64,000 nucleotides of DNA from Pseudomonas quercus (GTDB lineage: Bacteria; Pseudomonadota; Gammaproteobacteria; Pseudomonadales; Pseudomonadaceae): positions 186,001 through 250,000 of the forward strand of contig NZ_JAAVJI010000004.1 of assembly GCF_012033695.1 (NCBI RefSeq). Reading direction: 5' to 3'. A program made the translations under genes and the position numbers. This document shows positions 19,662 to 28,157 of this stretch, in pieces. Each line of letters begins with the position of its first letter. The stretch's first letter is position 1. The notes beneath the pieces are model-generated. The model did not search any database and was not told where the DNA came from. It was given only the letters and a program-made list of their open reading frames with translations.

Positions 19662-20399
19662 ATGTCATTGCCAGACGCTGAACGCGGCGGGATTCAAATC
19701 ATTTCCCGTGCAGCCGCCATCCTTCGCTGCCTGGAAGCCGAGCCCTTGGGGCTGAGCCTTGGCGTGATTGCCAAGCGTATCGCGTTGCCCCGTTCTACCG
19801 TTCAGCGGCTGGTGGACGCGTTGGCAGTGGAGCAATTGGTGGAAACCCGTGGAGGCGCCGGGGTGCGATTAGGGCCGGCTTTGATGCGCCTGGCGGCGCG
19901 CAGCCACTTCGACCTGACGGCCAAGGCCAGGCCGCACCTGGAAGCCCTGTCGCAACGTACCGGAGAAACGGTGGTACTGGCACACGCCAGTGGGCTGGAC
20001 ATGATGATCCTGCACTGTGTGGTATCGAGCCAGGCCCTAAGGGTAGCCCCTGGAGTGAACAGCCTGCTGAGTATCTATGCCACGTCCTGCGGCAAGGTGA
20101 TTCTCGCGCAAATGCCTGAACGTAGCGTGCGGGAACTGCTGGAGGGCAACATGCGCCCGCTCACGCCCAACACCCTGGGCCTGGAGGCCTTGATCGAGCA
20201 ACTGAAAGAGGTGCGCGCCACGGGGTTCTCATGCGACTACGAGGAGCACATGCCGGGCGTTGGCGCCATGGCCGTAGGCCTGGCGACCACCCAGGGTATG
20301 TATGGCTTGAGCCTGGTAGGCCCCGCCTCACGTATCCGCGCCCATGAAACGGCGAACAAGCAGGCGCTGTTGGCTTGCCAGGCGCAGATTAGCCTGTAG
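19662..20399 (+). CDS. IclR-family transcriptional regulator
   Basis: The 245-residue protein starts at the ATG at 19662 (AGGGAG upstream). The N-terminal winged helix-turn-helix includes LSLGVIAKRIALPRSTVQRLVDAL. The C-terminal IclR effector domain includes VNSLLSIYATSCGKVILAQMPE and the EEHMPGVGAMAVGL stretch that lines the ligand pocket. Length is standard. Divergence from the efflux operon and the shared palindrome suggest it represses that operon and itself until an aromatic acid or similar effector binds. The effector cannot be read from the sequence. Confidence 0.88.
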   Translation: MSLPDAERGGIQIISRAAAILRCLEAEPLGLSLGVIAKRIALPRSTVQRLVDALAVEQLVETRGGAGVRLGPALMRLAARSHFDLTAKARPHLEALSQRTGETVVLAHASGLDMMILHCVVSSQALRVAPGVNSLLSIYATSCGKVILAQMPERSVRELLEGNMRPLTPNTLGLEALIEQLKEVRATGFSCDYEEHMPGVGAMAVGLATTQGMYGLSLVGPASRIRAHETANKQALLACQAQISL

Positions 20400-20465
20400 C
20401 AGCCTGAGCAGGCACGCGTTAGGCGTACCGGGCTAGCAGACGACCATAGAGCGCTATACAGAAGG

Positions 20466-20498
20466 CGGCATTTGCCGGATAATTCCCGGCAAATGCCG
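20466..20498. promoter_or_regulatory. 33-bp palindrome, operator of the Xre/RES pair
   Basis: CGGCATTTGCCGG and CCGGCAAATGCCG are perfect 13-bp arms around ATAATTC, ending 16 bases before the antitoxin ATG. The antitoxin has a helix-turn-helix region, and such TA operons are autorepressed through palindromes at this position. Confidence 0.75.
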
Positions 20499-20514
20499 AA
20501 ATAGAGGTGTTGTC

Positions 20515-20964
20515 ATGTACGCCGAAATTCTCCGGGCGCCGGCCTATCGTGCTTACCGTACCCGGCTTTACACACTACTTGAAATACCCATCGACGCTTC
20601 GGATCAGCGTATTCATGAGTTGATCGAGGTAGGGTTTCCAGCCACTCGCCTCAAAGCCATGGCTGACGAGGGGGCAATCAGCTTGCTTGAGCGCGATCAC
20701 ATCATCCCACTAAAAACGCTTAAAAACCGTTTGACCAAGGGGCAGTCTCTCACAGTGGACGAAAGCGACCGGCTGTTTAGGTCAGCTCACATTGCTGCGC
20801 TAGCGGAGGCGTTGTTTGGGGATTGTGCCAAGGCGCGTCGCTGGCTGACCAAACCCAAAGAGCGCTTTGCAGGCAAGACACCTGTGGCGATGTTGTCGAC
20901 TATTCAGGGAACCCGCCAGGTAGAAGAAGCGCTGGTGCAACTTGCGGAGGGTTTTGTCTTTTGA
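20515..20964 (+). CDS. Xre/MbcA/ParS-type antitoxin (DUF2384)
   Basis: The 149-residue protein has an N-terminal Xre-like helical part and the C-terminal DUF2384 (MbcA/ParS toxin-binding) domain. The latter is recognisable by RLFRSAHIAALAEALFGD, ARRWLTKPKERFAGKTPVAML and the closing QVEEALVQLAEG. It binds and inactivates the RES toxin encoded next and should repress the operon through the 33-bp palindrome upstream. The stop overlaps the toxin start (TTGA), showing coupled translation. Confidence 0.92.
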   Translation: MYAEILRAPAYRAYRTRLYTLLEIPIDASDQRIHELIEVGFPATRLKAMADEGAISLLERDHIIPLKTLKNRLTKGQSLTVDESDRLFRSAHIAALAEALFGDCAKARRWLTKPKERFAGKTPVAMLSTIQGTRQVEEALVQLAEGFVF

Positions 20965-21404
20965 TTCTGTGGCGCATCAGTGCATTTTCTGATCTTTCTG
21001 GTCGAGGTGGTTTTCTAGTGGGCGGGCGTTGGCATACGGTGGGCAATCCAGTGGTGTATATGGCGGGCACACCTTCGGGCGCGCTGCTGGAGGTGCTGGT
21101 TCATATGGAGGTCGATCAAGAAGACTTTCCAGAAAACTTGCAGCTACTGCGTGTGGACTTGCCCAACGAAGCAAGCGTTCTCCCGGCAGTAGTGCTTCAA
21201 CCAGGCTGGCAATCAGCACCTGATGTCACCAGGTCAATAGGTGATGATTTTCTGAGATCTAACGCGGCGCTGCTATTGCCTGTGCCCAGTGCAGTCATGC
21301 CTCATACGATGAATTACCTGTTCAACCCGCTGCATCCCGATGCGGGTAGTGCCACGGTCACTGCGGAGTTATTTTCATTGGATTCCCGGCTGATCAAGCA
21401 TTAG
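20961..21404 (+). CDS. RES-domain toxin (NAD+-degrading family)
   Basis: The start is the TTG at 20961, which overlaps the antitoxin stop; the protein is then 147 residues beginning MILWRIS, normal for RES toxins. The name-giving residues are present: Arg in VGGRWHTVG, the Tyr and Glu in VVYMAGTPSGALLEVLVH, and Ser in LLPVPSAVMPH, followed by NPLHP. RES toxins act in the cytoplasm by degrading NAD+ when not bound by the Xre antitoxin. Its 3' end overlaps the convergent sensor-kinase gene by 11 bases. Confidence 0.9.
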   Translation: MILWRISAFSDLSGRGGFLVGGRWHTVGNPVVYMAGTPSGALLEVLVHMEVDQEDFPENLQLLRVDLPNEASVLPAVVLQPGWQSAPDVTRSIGDDFLRSNAALLLPVPSAVMPHTMNYLFNPLHPDAGSATVTAELFSLDSRLIKH

Positions 21405-22806
21405 CGCCAGCCTGCCCAGGCCGCCTGAACACCAACGAAAACACTGTCTGCCCCTCCGCACTGGTGACCTGCACAGTGCCGCCGTGCATCTGCATGATGG
21501 ACTGAACGATGGCCAGCCCTAGCCCACCAGAGTCGCCGGGGTCGGTGCGGTGCGCGTCCACGCGGTAGAAGCGCTCGAACAGGTGCGGCAGGTGGTGTTC
21601 GGCAATCGTTGCCCCTTGGTTGACCACCTCAAGCGCCAGCGCGCCCGGCAACGGCCGCTGGCGCAGCGCCACGTGGGAGCCTGGCAACCCGTGGCGCACG
21701 GCATTGGCCAGCAGGTTCGCCAATGCCCGTTGCAGCAAGGCCCGGTCGGCGTGCACGGTGCCGCTCAACTGGTGATGCAGCGCCAGCCCACGGTCCTCGG
21801 CCAGGATCTCGAAGTAGCCACACAACTCATCGCCCAGCGTGGCCAGGTCGATAGGTGCCCAGGCCAGCGGGCAGTCGCCGTGGTCGGCACGGGCCAGGAA
21901 CAGCAGGTTGGTCACCATGCGGTTCAGCCGTTCGAATTCCTCCACGTTGGACGCCAACAGGTCTTGATAGTCGGGTAGCGTCCGTGCCTGGCTCAGGGCC
22001 TGCCCGTTGCTGGCCAGCAAGGTATGCAAGGGGGTCCGCATCTCATGGGCCAGGTCGGCAGAAAACTGCGAGAGCCGAGCGACGCTGTTTTCCAGCCGGC
22101 CCAGCATGCCGTTGAGTGCCTGCACCGGCGGGTGCAGTTCCCGAGGCATGGCGTGGATGTCCAGGCGTTGATCGAGGCTGCCCAAGGTGATCCGGGCCAC
22201 TCTGGCCGCAATCTGCTCAAGGGGCTTCAAGGCTTTACGCAGCAACAGCAGCCCCAGCAGAAATGCCAGTACCGTGCCGAAGCTGACGGCCAGGTACACG
22301 TGTAGGCGGTAGCTGGCCAGCATGGCAGTGCGTTCGTCCAGGCGCTTGCCGACGGTGACTTGAAGGGCTTCACCTTGCCGCCCCTGTGCGCGGCCTGCCA
22401 GTAACAGCAGAGGCGGTGCGCCGTCGTGCGCCCACAGCACCACGTTTTCGCGCCGGGGTGCGGTGCCTAACGGTAAGGGGCTTAACGCGGGCAAGGTATC
22501 GTGTTGCGGGTTGATGGCGATCACGTCAGCCACTTGCGTGCGACCGACCAGCAGCAGGCTTTCCTGATTGCCCAGCATGTTCTGGTACAGGCGAGGGCGT
22601 TGTTGCAGGGCGCTGAGGCTGTCGCTGTCCTGCAGCAGCGCCCGCACCTGTTCCAGCCGGCCCATCAAGGCGATATCGTCGCGGTAGGCAACCTCGGCTT
22701 CAAGGCTGCGGTACAGGAACAGCGCCGTGGCCCCCAGCACGATGCCACAGGTGGCCGCGAAGGCCAGGCCAGCGCGCCACGTCAGTGAAGGCGAACGCTC
22801 AGGCAT
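21394..22806 (-). CDS. hprS: HprS/CusS-like sensor histidine kinase
   Basis: The ATG at 22806 overlaps the response-regulator stop by 8 bases and gives 470 residues. Membrane segments lie at about 12-32 and 170-190 around a periplasmic sensor domain. A HAMP domain, an H-box ([10 protein letters not shown], His254) and an ATPase domain with [10 protein letters not shown] and GLGLAIV follow. It belongs to the heavy-metal sensor kinase group (CusS/CopS/HprS). I choose HprS because the divergent genes include hiuH behind an HprR-type box. In E. coli, HprS senses hydrogen peroxide or hypochlorous acid through periplasmic and membrane Cys residues and cross-talks with copper. This protein has few Cys, so the stimulus may differ. 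Confidence 0.8.
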   Translation of the reverse strand: MPERSPSLTWRAGLAFAATCGIVLGATALFLYRSLEAEVAYRDDIALMGRLEQVRALLQDSDSLSALQQRPRLYQNMLGNQESLLLVGRTQVADVIAINPQHDTLPALSPLPLGTAPRRENVVLWAHDGAPPLLLLAGRAQGRQGEALQVTVGKRLDERTAMLASYRLHVYLAVSFGTVLAFLLGLLLLRKALKPLEQIAARVARITLGSLDQRLDIHAMPRELHPPVQALNGMLGRLENSVARLSQFSADLAHEMRTPLHTLLASNGQALSQARTLPDYQDLLASNVEEFERLNRMVTNLLFLARADHGDCPLAWAPIDLATLGDELCGYFEILAEDRGLALHHQLSGTVHADRALLQRALANLLANAVRHGLPGSHVALRQRPLPGALALEVVNQGATIAEHHLPHLFERFYRVDAHRTDPGDSGGLGLAIVQSIMQMHGGTVQVTSAEGQTVFSLVFRRPGQAGANA

Positions 22807-23473
22807 CGGGGGCTTCCAGCTGATACCCCACACCACGCACGGTATGGATTAACCGAGGCATGAAAGGGTCGTCCAGCTTGGCACGCAGCCGGCGCACGGC
22901 AACGTCCACCATGTTGGTGTCGCTGTCAAAATTCAGGTTCCACACATGGGAGGCGATCAGCGTGCGCGGCAGCACTTCGCCGCGCCGGCTGGCCAGCAGG
23001 TGCAGCAGGGCGAACTCTTTGTTGGTGAGCACGATGCGTTGCCCGGCGCGGATGACCCGGCGGCTAAGCACGTCCAGTTCCAGGTCTGCGATGCGGTAGT
23101 GCTCCAGCTCCCGGGGCGGGCCCCGACGCAACAGGGTGCGTACCCGGGCCAGCAGTTCGGCGAAGGCGAACGGCTTGACTAGGTAGTCGTCTGCTCCCAG
23201 TTCCAGGCCCTTGACCCGGTCCTGAACCGAATCCCGTGCGGTCAGGAACAGCACCGGTGTATCGGCCCGCTGGCGAATGAGCTTGACCAGCTGCCAGCCA
23301 TCGAGCCCAGGAAGCATGACGTCCAGAATGAACAGGTCGTAGGCTTCCTCTTCCAGGCAATGCCGCCCATCGAGCCCGTCCAGGGCCACGTCTACGGTAT
23401 AGCCGGCTTCCCTTAGCCCTTTGGCCAGAAACCCTGCGGTCTTGGCCTCGTCTTCCACCAGTAGCACGCGCAT
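22799..23473 (-). CDS. hprR: HprR/CusR-like OmpR-family response regulator
   Basis: The ATG at 23473 starts [20 protein letters not shown]. This is preferred over an in-frame start 16 codons earlier because it begins exactly at the receiver domain. The phospho-acceptor is Asp51 in [10 protein letters not shown], and the acidic pair is VEDE. The C-terminal winged helix has [11 protein letters not shown] and VRGVGYQLE. It should be phosphorylated by the overlapping kinase and bind the CATTACA-4-TGTAATG box located 52 bases upstream of its own start, between it and the divergent heme-binding/hiuH unit. Confidence 0.85.
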   Translation of the reverse strand: MRVLLVEDEAKTAGFLAKGLREAGYTVDVALDGLDGRHCLEEEAYDLFILDVMLPGLDGWQLVKLIRQRADTPVLFLTARDSVQDRVKGLELGADDYLVKPFAFAELLARVRTLLRRGPPRELEHYRIADLELDVLSRRVIRAGQRIVLTNKEFALLHLLASRRGEVLPRTLIASHVWNLNFDSDTNMVDVAVRRLRAKLDDPFMPRLIHTVRGVGYQLEAPDA

Positions 23474-23525
23474 GGTTCGCTCCCAATCGACTGCGCATAG
23501 GCTAAGCCCCTTGGGGCGCATTGCC

Positions 23526-23543
23526 CATTACAAAACTGTAATG
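23526..23543. promoter_or_regulatory. HprR/CusR-type box
   Basis: CATTACAAAACTGTAATG has perfect 7-bp arms around AAAC. It differs at one base from the E. coli HprR box as I remember it (CATTACAAAATTGTAATG). It lies between hprR and the divergent gene at 23607, so it can serve both directions. Confidence 0.8.
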
Positions 23544-23606
23544 CCTGCGACGCAAAGGTGAGCGGCGCCGTGGATTAGGGTGTGTTCCGTCAACCAAGGA
23601 GCCCTT

Positions 23607-24074
23607 ATGACCGTCAAGCCATTGTGTACCGCCCTGCTGTTGCTGCTCGCCTGCCAGGCACGCGCCGCCCTGCCGCAGCATCCCGAGCTGGACCTGGCCA
23701 CTGCCCGGCAACTGGTGGACGCCGCCCCCTGCCAAGCAGCGTTTGCAGCATTGGACCTGGGCGGCAACCCCTTGTTGATCCAGCGCGGCAATGGTACGGG
23801 CCCGCACAACGCCGATGCGGCACGGCGCAAGGCCTATACCGCCTTATCCACGAAAACACCTACCCGGCAACTGGCCGACACGGCCCGCCAGAACCCCGAT
23901 GCGGCCAACCTGGCCACCTTGCCTGAATTGCTGCTCCTGGGCGGTGGCGTGCCGTTGTACCAGGGCGGCTCGCTAGTAGGCGCCTTGGGCGTGGCTGGCG
24001 CGGGGGGCGCACAGCAGGACGAACAATGCGCATTAGACGCCGTGGCCAAGGTTGGCCTTCTCACTCACCCTTGA
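23607..24074 (+). CDS. periplasmic heme-binding (GlcG/HbpS-family) protein
   Basis: The ATG at 23607 has AAGGAG upstream and gives 155 residues. A signal peptide (MTVKPLCTALLLLLACQARA) is followed by a compact GlcG/HbpS-type fold: DLATARQLVDAA, LDLGGNPLLIQRGNGTGPHNADAARRKAYTAL, and the glycine-rich GGVPLYQGGSLVGALGVAGAGGAQQDEQCA closing helix. HbpS of Streptomyces binds heme and iron and modulates an oxidative-stress sensor kinase. Here the gene is divergent from an oxidative-stress-type kinase pair and directly upstream of hiuH. A role as a sensor accessory or redox protein is an inference. Confidence 0.75.
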   Translation: MTVKPLCTALLLLLACQARAALPQHPELDLATARQLVDAAPCQAAFAALDLGGNPLLIQRGNGTGPHNADAARRKAYTALSTKTPTRQLADTARQNPDAANLATLPELLLLGGGVPLYQGGSLVGALGVAGAGGAQQDEQCALDAVAKVGLLTHP

Positions 24075-24085
24075 AGGAAGCACTT

Positions 24086-24511
24086 ATGAAACGATCCAAA
24101 TGGGTTCTGGCCCTGGGCCTTGCCAGCGTGTCCACCTTGGCCCTGGCCGAGCCCACCTCTACCCCGAACACCAACCCCCTGAGCGTCCATGTGCTGAACC
24201 TGGAAACCGGCGTGCCGTCGGCCGGTGTGCAGGTCACCCTGGAGCAGCAAGTAGATGAAGGCTGGAAGCCGCTGGCCCAGGGTACTACCAATGAGCAGGG
24301 GCGGATTCCTGCGCTGTTTCCTAAAGGCGTATCCTTCCAGAAAGGGGAATACCGGGTGGTATTCAAGACAGGGGATTATTACCGCCACCAAGGCCGTGAC
24401 AGCTTTTTCCCGGAAATTCCGGTGGTGTTCGATGTGACCCAGCCCACCCAGCACTACCATATTCCGTTGCTATTGAGCCCGTACGGGTTCAGTACGTATC
24501 GGGGGTCCTGA
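24086..24511 (+). CDS. hiuH: periplasmic 5-hydroxyisourate hydrolase (transthyretin-like)
   Basis: This 141-residue protein has a signal peptide cleaved after ALA and then the family signature: an N-terminal LSVHVLNLETGVPS with the catalytic His35, an Arg in NEQGRIPALFP, HYHIPLLLSP with the second His, and the invariant C-terminal YRGS. The enzyme hydrolyses 5-hydroxyisourate from urate oxidation. It follows the heme-binding gene by 11 bases with AAGGAAG as ribosome-binding sequence. In E. coli, hiuH is the main HprRS target, which supports the regulatory assignment here. Confidence 0.93.
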   Translation: MKRSKWVLALGLASVSTLALAEPTSTPNTNPLSVHVLNLETGVPSAGVQVTLEQQVDEGWKPLAQGTTNEQGRIPALFPKGVSFQKGEYRVVFKTGDYYRHQGRDSFFPEIPVVFDVTQPTQHYHIPLLLSPYGFSTYRGS

Positions 24512-24607
24512 TCCTAGGCTAGCCCTCTGAGCCGCAGGCCAGCCAAGGCCCGTTTGAAGACGGACCCCTCCGGGCTTCTCGTTGTCAAATATCTCGTGAA
24601 AGGTGCT

Positions 24608-24630
24608 CAACCCTTGTGATCACAGGGTTG
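24608..24630. promoter_or_regulatory. palindrome upstream of a small unknown gene
   Basis: CAACCC and GGGTTG flank a perfect 10-bp palindrome TGTGATCACA, with one bulged T. It lies 36 bases ahead of the ATG at 24666 and about 100 bases after hiuH. Without a T-run it is more likely an operator or RNA hairpin than a terminator. Confidence 0.4.
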
Positions 24631-24665
24631 GGCCACTCAGTGCCGCTGCAGACGAGGTTTTGAGA

Positions 24666-24944
24666 ATGGAAGACTTGAAAAGGGCCTTGGCTGCACTTAG
24701 CCCTCCATTGGAGACGGCCGTGGAGTTCAGGGAACGGGTAATGCACGTGGTGCTGACGGACCCGGTCATAAATGCTACCGCGGTCCGGGACATAGAGCCG
24801 TGGCAATACCAGAACCGAGACCTGTTTCAGGTCATCATCCTGCATGCCATCAACGAGCTTCAGCGCAAAGGCTCGCATGCGCTGTTGAAAAAGTTGCCCC
24901 TGGTAGACGGCCGCTTGATGGACGCCACGGATTTCGGCTCCTGA
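24666..24944 (+). CDS. hypothetical protein
   Basis: I choose the ATG at 24666 (GAGG upstream), giving 92 residues. The product is soluble and mostly helical, with ELQRKGSHALLKKLPLVDGR near the C-terminus. It has no signal peptide, membrane segment or motif that I recognise. A tiny ORF with a strong ribosome-binding site follows 13 bases later, and a single-domain response regulator after that, in the same direction. Confidence 0.55.
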   Translation: MEDLKRALAALSPPLETAVEFRERVMHVVLTDPVINATAVRDIEPWQYQNRDLFQVIILHAINELQRKGSHALLKKLPLVDGRLMDATDFGS

Positions 24945-24957
24945 AGGAGGGTTGCAC

Positions 24958-25053
24958 ATGGCTAAAGCCTTGTACCCAAAAGCCCAGGCCGGGCTGGAAA
25001 GTAGCCTAAAGCTGTACAAACCTGCTATTTCGTCGAACAGGTGGGAAGGATAA
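24958..25053 (+). CDS. possible 31-residue small protein
   Basis: An ATG at 24958 has AAGGAGGG eight bases upstream, among the strongest ribosome-binding sequences in the window. It opens 31 codons (MAKALYPKAQAGLESSLKLY and eleven more residues) to a TAA at 25051. The product is basic and weakly helical. It may be a small protein, a leader peptide for the response regulator 48 bases downstream, or a gene cut short. Confidence 0.45.
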   Translation: MAKALYPKAQAGLESSLKLYKPAISSNRWEG

Positions 25054-25101
25054 CGCCGAAGCGTTGTCGTAGGATGACCTGATGACGAGACTCGTGTACT
25101 C

Positions 25102-25503
25102 ATGGTGCATCTAGCCCTTACACCACCTACGCAACCCCCCGTTATCCTCATTGTGGAAGACGACATGATCCTTCGGGACCTGTTGGCTGAAGTGATTGCA
25201 GACATGGGCGCCGTCGTCCACACCGCCCGGACGGCGGATGAGGGCGTTGACGCCATGATGGCCCACGCGGAACTGGACCTGTTGATCACCGACGTAGTGA
25301 CGCCCGGCCGTACCTCAGGGTGGGAGCTGGCCGCCTGGGCCTACCATCATCGCCCGGAGCTGCAAGTGATCGTCACTAGCGGTTTCAGCCTGCGGCAGAC
25401 AGTTGACCTCCCGCCCAATGCCACTTTTGTAGCCAAACCCTGGTCGCTGAGCGACATCTGCGCGTTAGTCAGCCAATGCCTGGCCCAGCGACCCCTGCGC
25501 TGA
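25102..25503 (+). CDS. single-domain response regulator (CheY-like receiver)
   Basis: The 133-residue protein is a lone receiver domain. It has the acidic VEDD pair, phospho-acceptor Asp64 in LLITDVVTPG, a Thr/Ser in IVTSGFS, and the Lys in FVAKPW. There is no output domain, so it acts by protein interaction or as a phosphate sink. This receiver type is common with soluble hybrid kinases in Pseudomonas; no kinase is adjacent apart from the distant HprS. Its stop overlaps the end of the convergent regulator gene. Confidence 0.85.
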   Translation: MVHLALTPPTQPPVILIVEDDMILRDLLAEVIADMGAVVHTARTADEGVDAMMAHAELDLLITDVVTPGRTSGWELAAWAYHHRPELQVIVTSGFSLRQTVDLPPNATFVAKPWSLSDICALVSQCLAQRPLR

Positions 25504-26553
25504 TCACGCAAGCCGCTGCATATAGCCAGGCAAAGCGGGCTCGGGCAGTACGGATAAGACCTTGAGGCGCTGTAGCGTACGTTCCCGCGCGCGCAGCAGG
25601 TGTTCGCGCAGGCTGAGCGCGGCGGATTCCACCGTACCGTGCAGCAGTGATTCGAATACCAGCCGGTGCTCGTTCAGCATGGCGTCGTCCATGCTGGTGT
25701 GAAGCGCCTCGTGCAGCACCCGGCCGATGCTCATGGGGATCTGACACTGGCCGATGATGGCGGCCATGCGTGCGTTGGGCAGGCCGGCCAGGCACGTCAC
25801 GTGCAGGTCCTGTTCGATGTGCTCGATCGCCGCGCGTGTTACCCCAGCACCGGCCTGCTGCGCCGTGGTAATGCGCGTGAGCATGGCCTGCAGTTCGGTG
25901 CGTGGTACGGCACTGGCGCGCTGGCGCAGGGCATCGGGCTCCAGCAGCCCGCGCAGTTCGTAGTCTTCGGTGATGGCATGGGCCGTAAGCGGCCCCGCCA
26001 GCCAGTGCGCGTAGGGTTCCTTTTCCACCAAGCCGCGGTCACGCAGCCGCATCAAGGCTTCACGGACCACACTGCGGCTCACGTGAAGGGTTTCGGCTGC
26101 GTGCTGCTCGTCGATACGGTAATGCCCGAACACCATCACATGGGTCACAGCCCTGGCCAACGTATCGTAGACCCGTTCGCCCAATGCGCGGGTATCGATC
26201 AGGTGCTGCAAGGGCTCCAAGCCCAGCAACGCCCGGGTCAGCGGCAGGCGGCAGGGCGGTGCTTCTTGCCCTGGGCCGCCGATCACATAGCCTCGCCCCT
26301 CAAACCGCTGAATCAACCCTTCCTCGTGCAACAGGGTGAGGGCCTGGCGTACAGGCACCCGGCTGGTTCCAAACAACTGCGCCAAGGGTGCCTCTACCAG
26401 CACCAGGCCCGGCACGGCTACGCCTTTGAGGATGGCGCTGCGCAAGGTATCGCGGATCATTTCATAGCGGGAAGCGGAACGGTCTGGGGTGACAGCGGTG
26501 GGCATGGGCTCGGTCCAGTGTGCGGCAGCGGTTGATTCTCTCACAGCCTGCAC
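25504..26553 (-). CDS. GntR-family regulator with two winged-helix domains and an FCD domain
   Basis: At up to 349 residues this is over 100 longer than usual for FadR-type regulators. Residues of about 30-92 form a complete GntR winged helix (LAQLFGTSRVPVRQALTLLHEEGL). A second one follows at about 128-190 (AAETLHVSRSVVREALMRLRDRGL), and only then the helical FCD effector domain. The start may be the GTG at 26553 or the ATG at 26505; neither has a strong ribosome-binding site. It is divergent from the amidase operon and is the likely controller of it, with a metabolite of the pathway as effector. Confidence 0.85.
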   Translation of the reverse strand: MQAVRESTAAAHWTEPMPTAVTPDRSASRYEMIRDTLRSAILKGVAVPGLVLVEAPLAQLFGTSRVPVRQALTLLHEEGLIQRFEGRGYVIGGPGQEAPPCRLPLTRALLGLEPLQHLIDTRALGERVYDTLARAVTHVMVFGHYRIDEQHAAETLHVSRSVVREALMRLRDRGLVEKEPYAHWLAGPLTAHAITEDYELRGLLEPDALRQRASAVPRTELQAMLTRITTAQQAGAGVTRAAIEHIEQDLHVTCLAGLPNARMAAIIGQCQIPMSIGRVLHEALHTSMDDAMLNEHRLVFESLLHGTVESAALSLREHLLRARERTLQRLKVLSVLPEPALPGYMQRLA

Positions 26554-26792
26554 CGCTCAGCAGTGGGTGGCCGTAACACACCCGTGATACCTGGCAGTGC
26601 ACGTGTTACAGGAATGCCCAGTAATGGATCATTTATAAAATAGTACATTCGTGGATCCTAACAAGCGAGGCGCTCTAGGGCACGCTTACTAGGCAATCTT
26701 CAAGCATTGGAGACTGGCAGCGTGCGGTTGGCACGAACACTGCGTCGCATAAAACGTACAAATTATTAATGAATACATTTTTAGGAGTGGCC

Positions 26793-28130
26793 ATGTTCCA
26801 GGATGCACATGCCCTTGCCGCAGCCTTTCAAGCGGGTACGGATGACCCCGTGCGCGCCCTGGGCGCAGCATTGGCTCAGGCCGACACGGTGCCTGCTGCG
26901 TTCATCACACTGACGCCAGCCCGTGCGTGGCGTGAAGCGGAAGCGTCCAAGGCGCGTTGGGAAGCCGGTGAGCCGGTGTCTCCCCTCGACGGTGTGCCCA
27001 TGGCCTGGAAGGACCTGTTTGACCTGGCAGGCACTGTGACCACGGCAGGCGCTCAGGCCTATCGCTTGCGTGCCGCTGCTACCCAGGATGCGACCTTGGT
27101 CAATGCTCTGGCCCGGGCCGGGCTGGTCAGCCTTGGCAAAACCAACCTGAGCGAACTCGCTTATTCAGGGCTTGGCCTCAACCCGCATTTTGGTACGCCT
27201 ATCAACCCTGCCTACGCAGAGGCGCGGGCGCCTGGCGGCTCATCCTCAGGGTCTGCCATCGCAGTGGCGGCCGGGGCCGTGCCGCTGGCCATGGGCACGG
27301 ACACCGCCGGCTCCATTCGTATCCCCGCTGCCCTCAATGGGCTGGTGGGCTATCGCAGCAGCCGCCGCCGTTACGCCTTCACCGGTGTGTTCCCCTTGGC
27401 GCGCTCCCTTGATGCACTGGGGCCTATAGGCCGCAGCGTGCGCGATGTGGTGTGCGTGGACCAGTTATTAGGCGGGGACGCCATTACCCGGCCGCTGCCG
27501 CTGGCCGGTTTGCGGCTGCGGCTGGACCCGCAACTGCTGGCCGATACCCGTATTCAGCACGCCGTGCGCACTAACCTGCTGGCGGCCGTAGAGCGCCTGG
27601 CGCAGGCCGGTGCGGTGATCGACGAGCGCCCTGTGCCGGCGTTCGCCACAGCCTTGAGCTTGATTGAAACCCGTGGCTGGCTGGGCAGTGCCGAGGCCTT
27701 CGCCCTGCACCAGCCGCTGCTGGACAGCCCGCTGGCCGAACAGCTGGACCCCCGTGTACGCACGCGGTTGGAAGCCGCCCGCGCCTTTCCGGCCAGCACC
27801 CAAGTGGCGCTGTACCAGGCCGCCGACGACCTGCGCCAGCAGCTCGCTGAACAATTGGACGGTGCGTTGCTGGTCACCCCGACCGTGGCCCACGTGGCGC
27901 CCCTGCTCAAGCCGCTGGAGGCGGACCCAGAACTGTTTGCGCGCACTAACCTGGCCACCTTGCGGTTGACCATGCCCGGCAGCCTGTTGGACATGCCCGG
28001 CATTGCTTTGCCCAGCGGCACAGACGCCGAGGGGCTGGCCACCAGTGTGCTGCTGTCGGCGCCCAGTGGAAACGATTGTTACCTGTTACGGGCTGCGCTG
28101 GCCGCTGAGGCCCTGGTGCGCGGCGCTTGA
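26793..28130 (+). CDS. amidase-signature family hydrolase
   Basis: The ATG at 26793 follows AGGAG and gives 445 residues. The catalytic triad of the amidase signature family is intact: Lys73 in MAWKDLFDLAG, the cis-Ser in PGGSSSGSAIA, and nucleophile Ser174 in GTDTAGSIRIPAA. Such enzymes release ammonia or an amine from amides, carbamoyl compounds or allophanate. It is the first gene of an operon that continues for eight genes to 34456. Its substrate is probably the product of, or precursor for, the PgdA-like hydrolase encoded next. No signal peptide is present. Confidence 0.9.
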   Translation: MFQDAHALAAAFQAGTDDPVRALGAALAQADTVPAAFITLTPARAWREAEASKARWEAGEPVSPLDGVPMAWKDLFDLAGTVTTAGAQAYRLRAAATQDATLVNALARAGLVSLGKTNLSELAYSGLGLNPHFGTPINPAYAEARAPGGSSSGSAIAVAAGAVPLAMGTDTAGSIRIPAALNGLVGYRSSRRRYAFTGVFPLARSLDALGPIGRSVRDVVCVDQLLGGDAITRPLPLAGLRLRLDPQLLADTRIQHAVRTNLLAAVERLAQAGAVIDERPVPAFATALSLIETRGWLGSAEAFALHQPLLDSPLAEQLDPRVRTRLEAARAFPASTQVALYQAADDLRQQLAEQLDGALLVTPTVAHVAPLLKPLEADPELFARTNLATLRLTMPGSLLDMPGIALPSGTDAEGLATSVLLSAPSGNDCYLLRAALAAEALVRGA

Positions 28131-28157
28131 TCCCTGACAACCTGGAGGAACAACACA

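Noticed and set aside
24615-24624. TGTGATCACA as a Vfr/CRP site
   Set aside because: The two half-sites lack the six-base spacer required by Vfr/CRP; better described as part of a palindrome.
26573-26609. GTAACAC ... GTGTTAC inverted pair as GntR operator
   Set aside because: The 23-base spacing is long and no second copy exists. It may be chance, so it was not listed as a feature.
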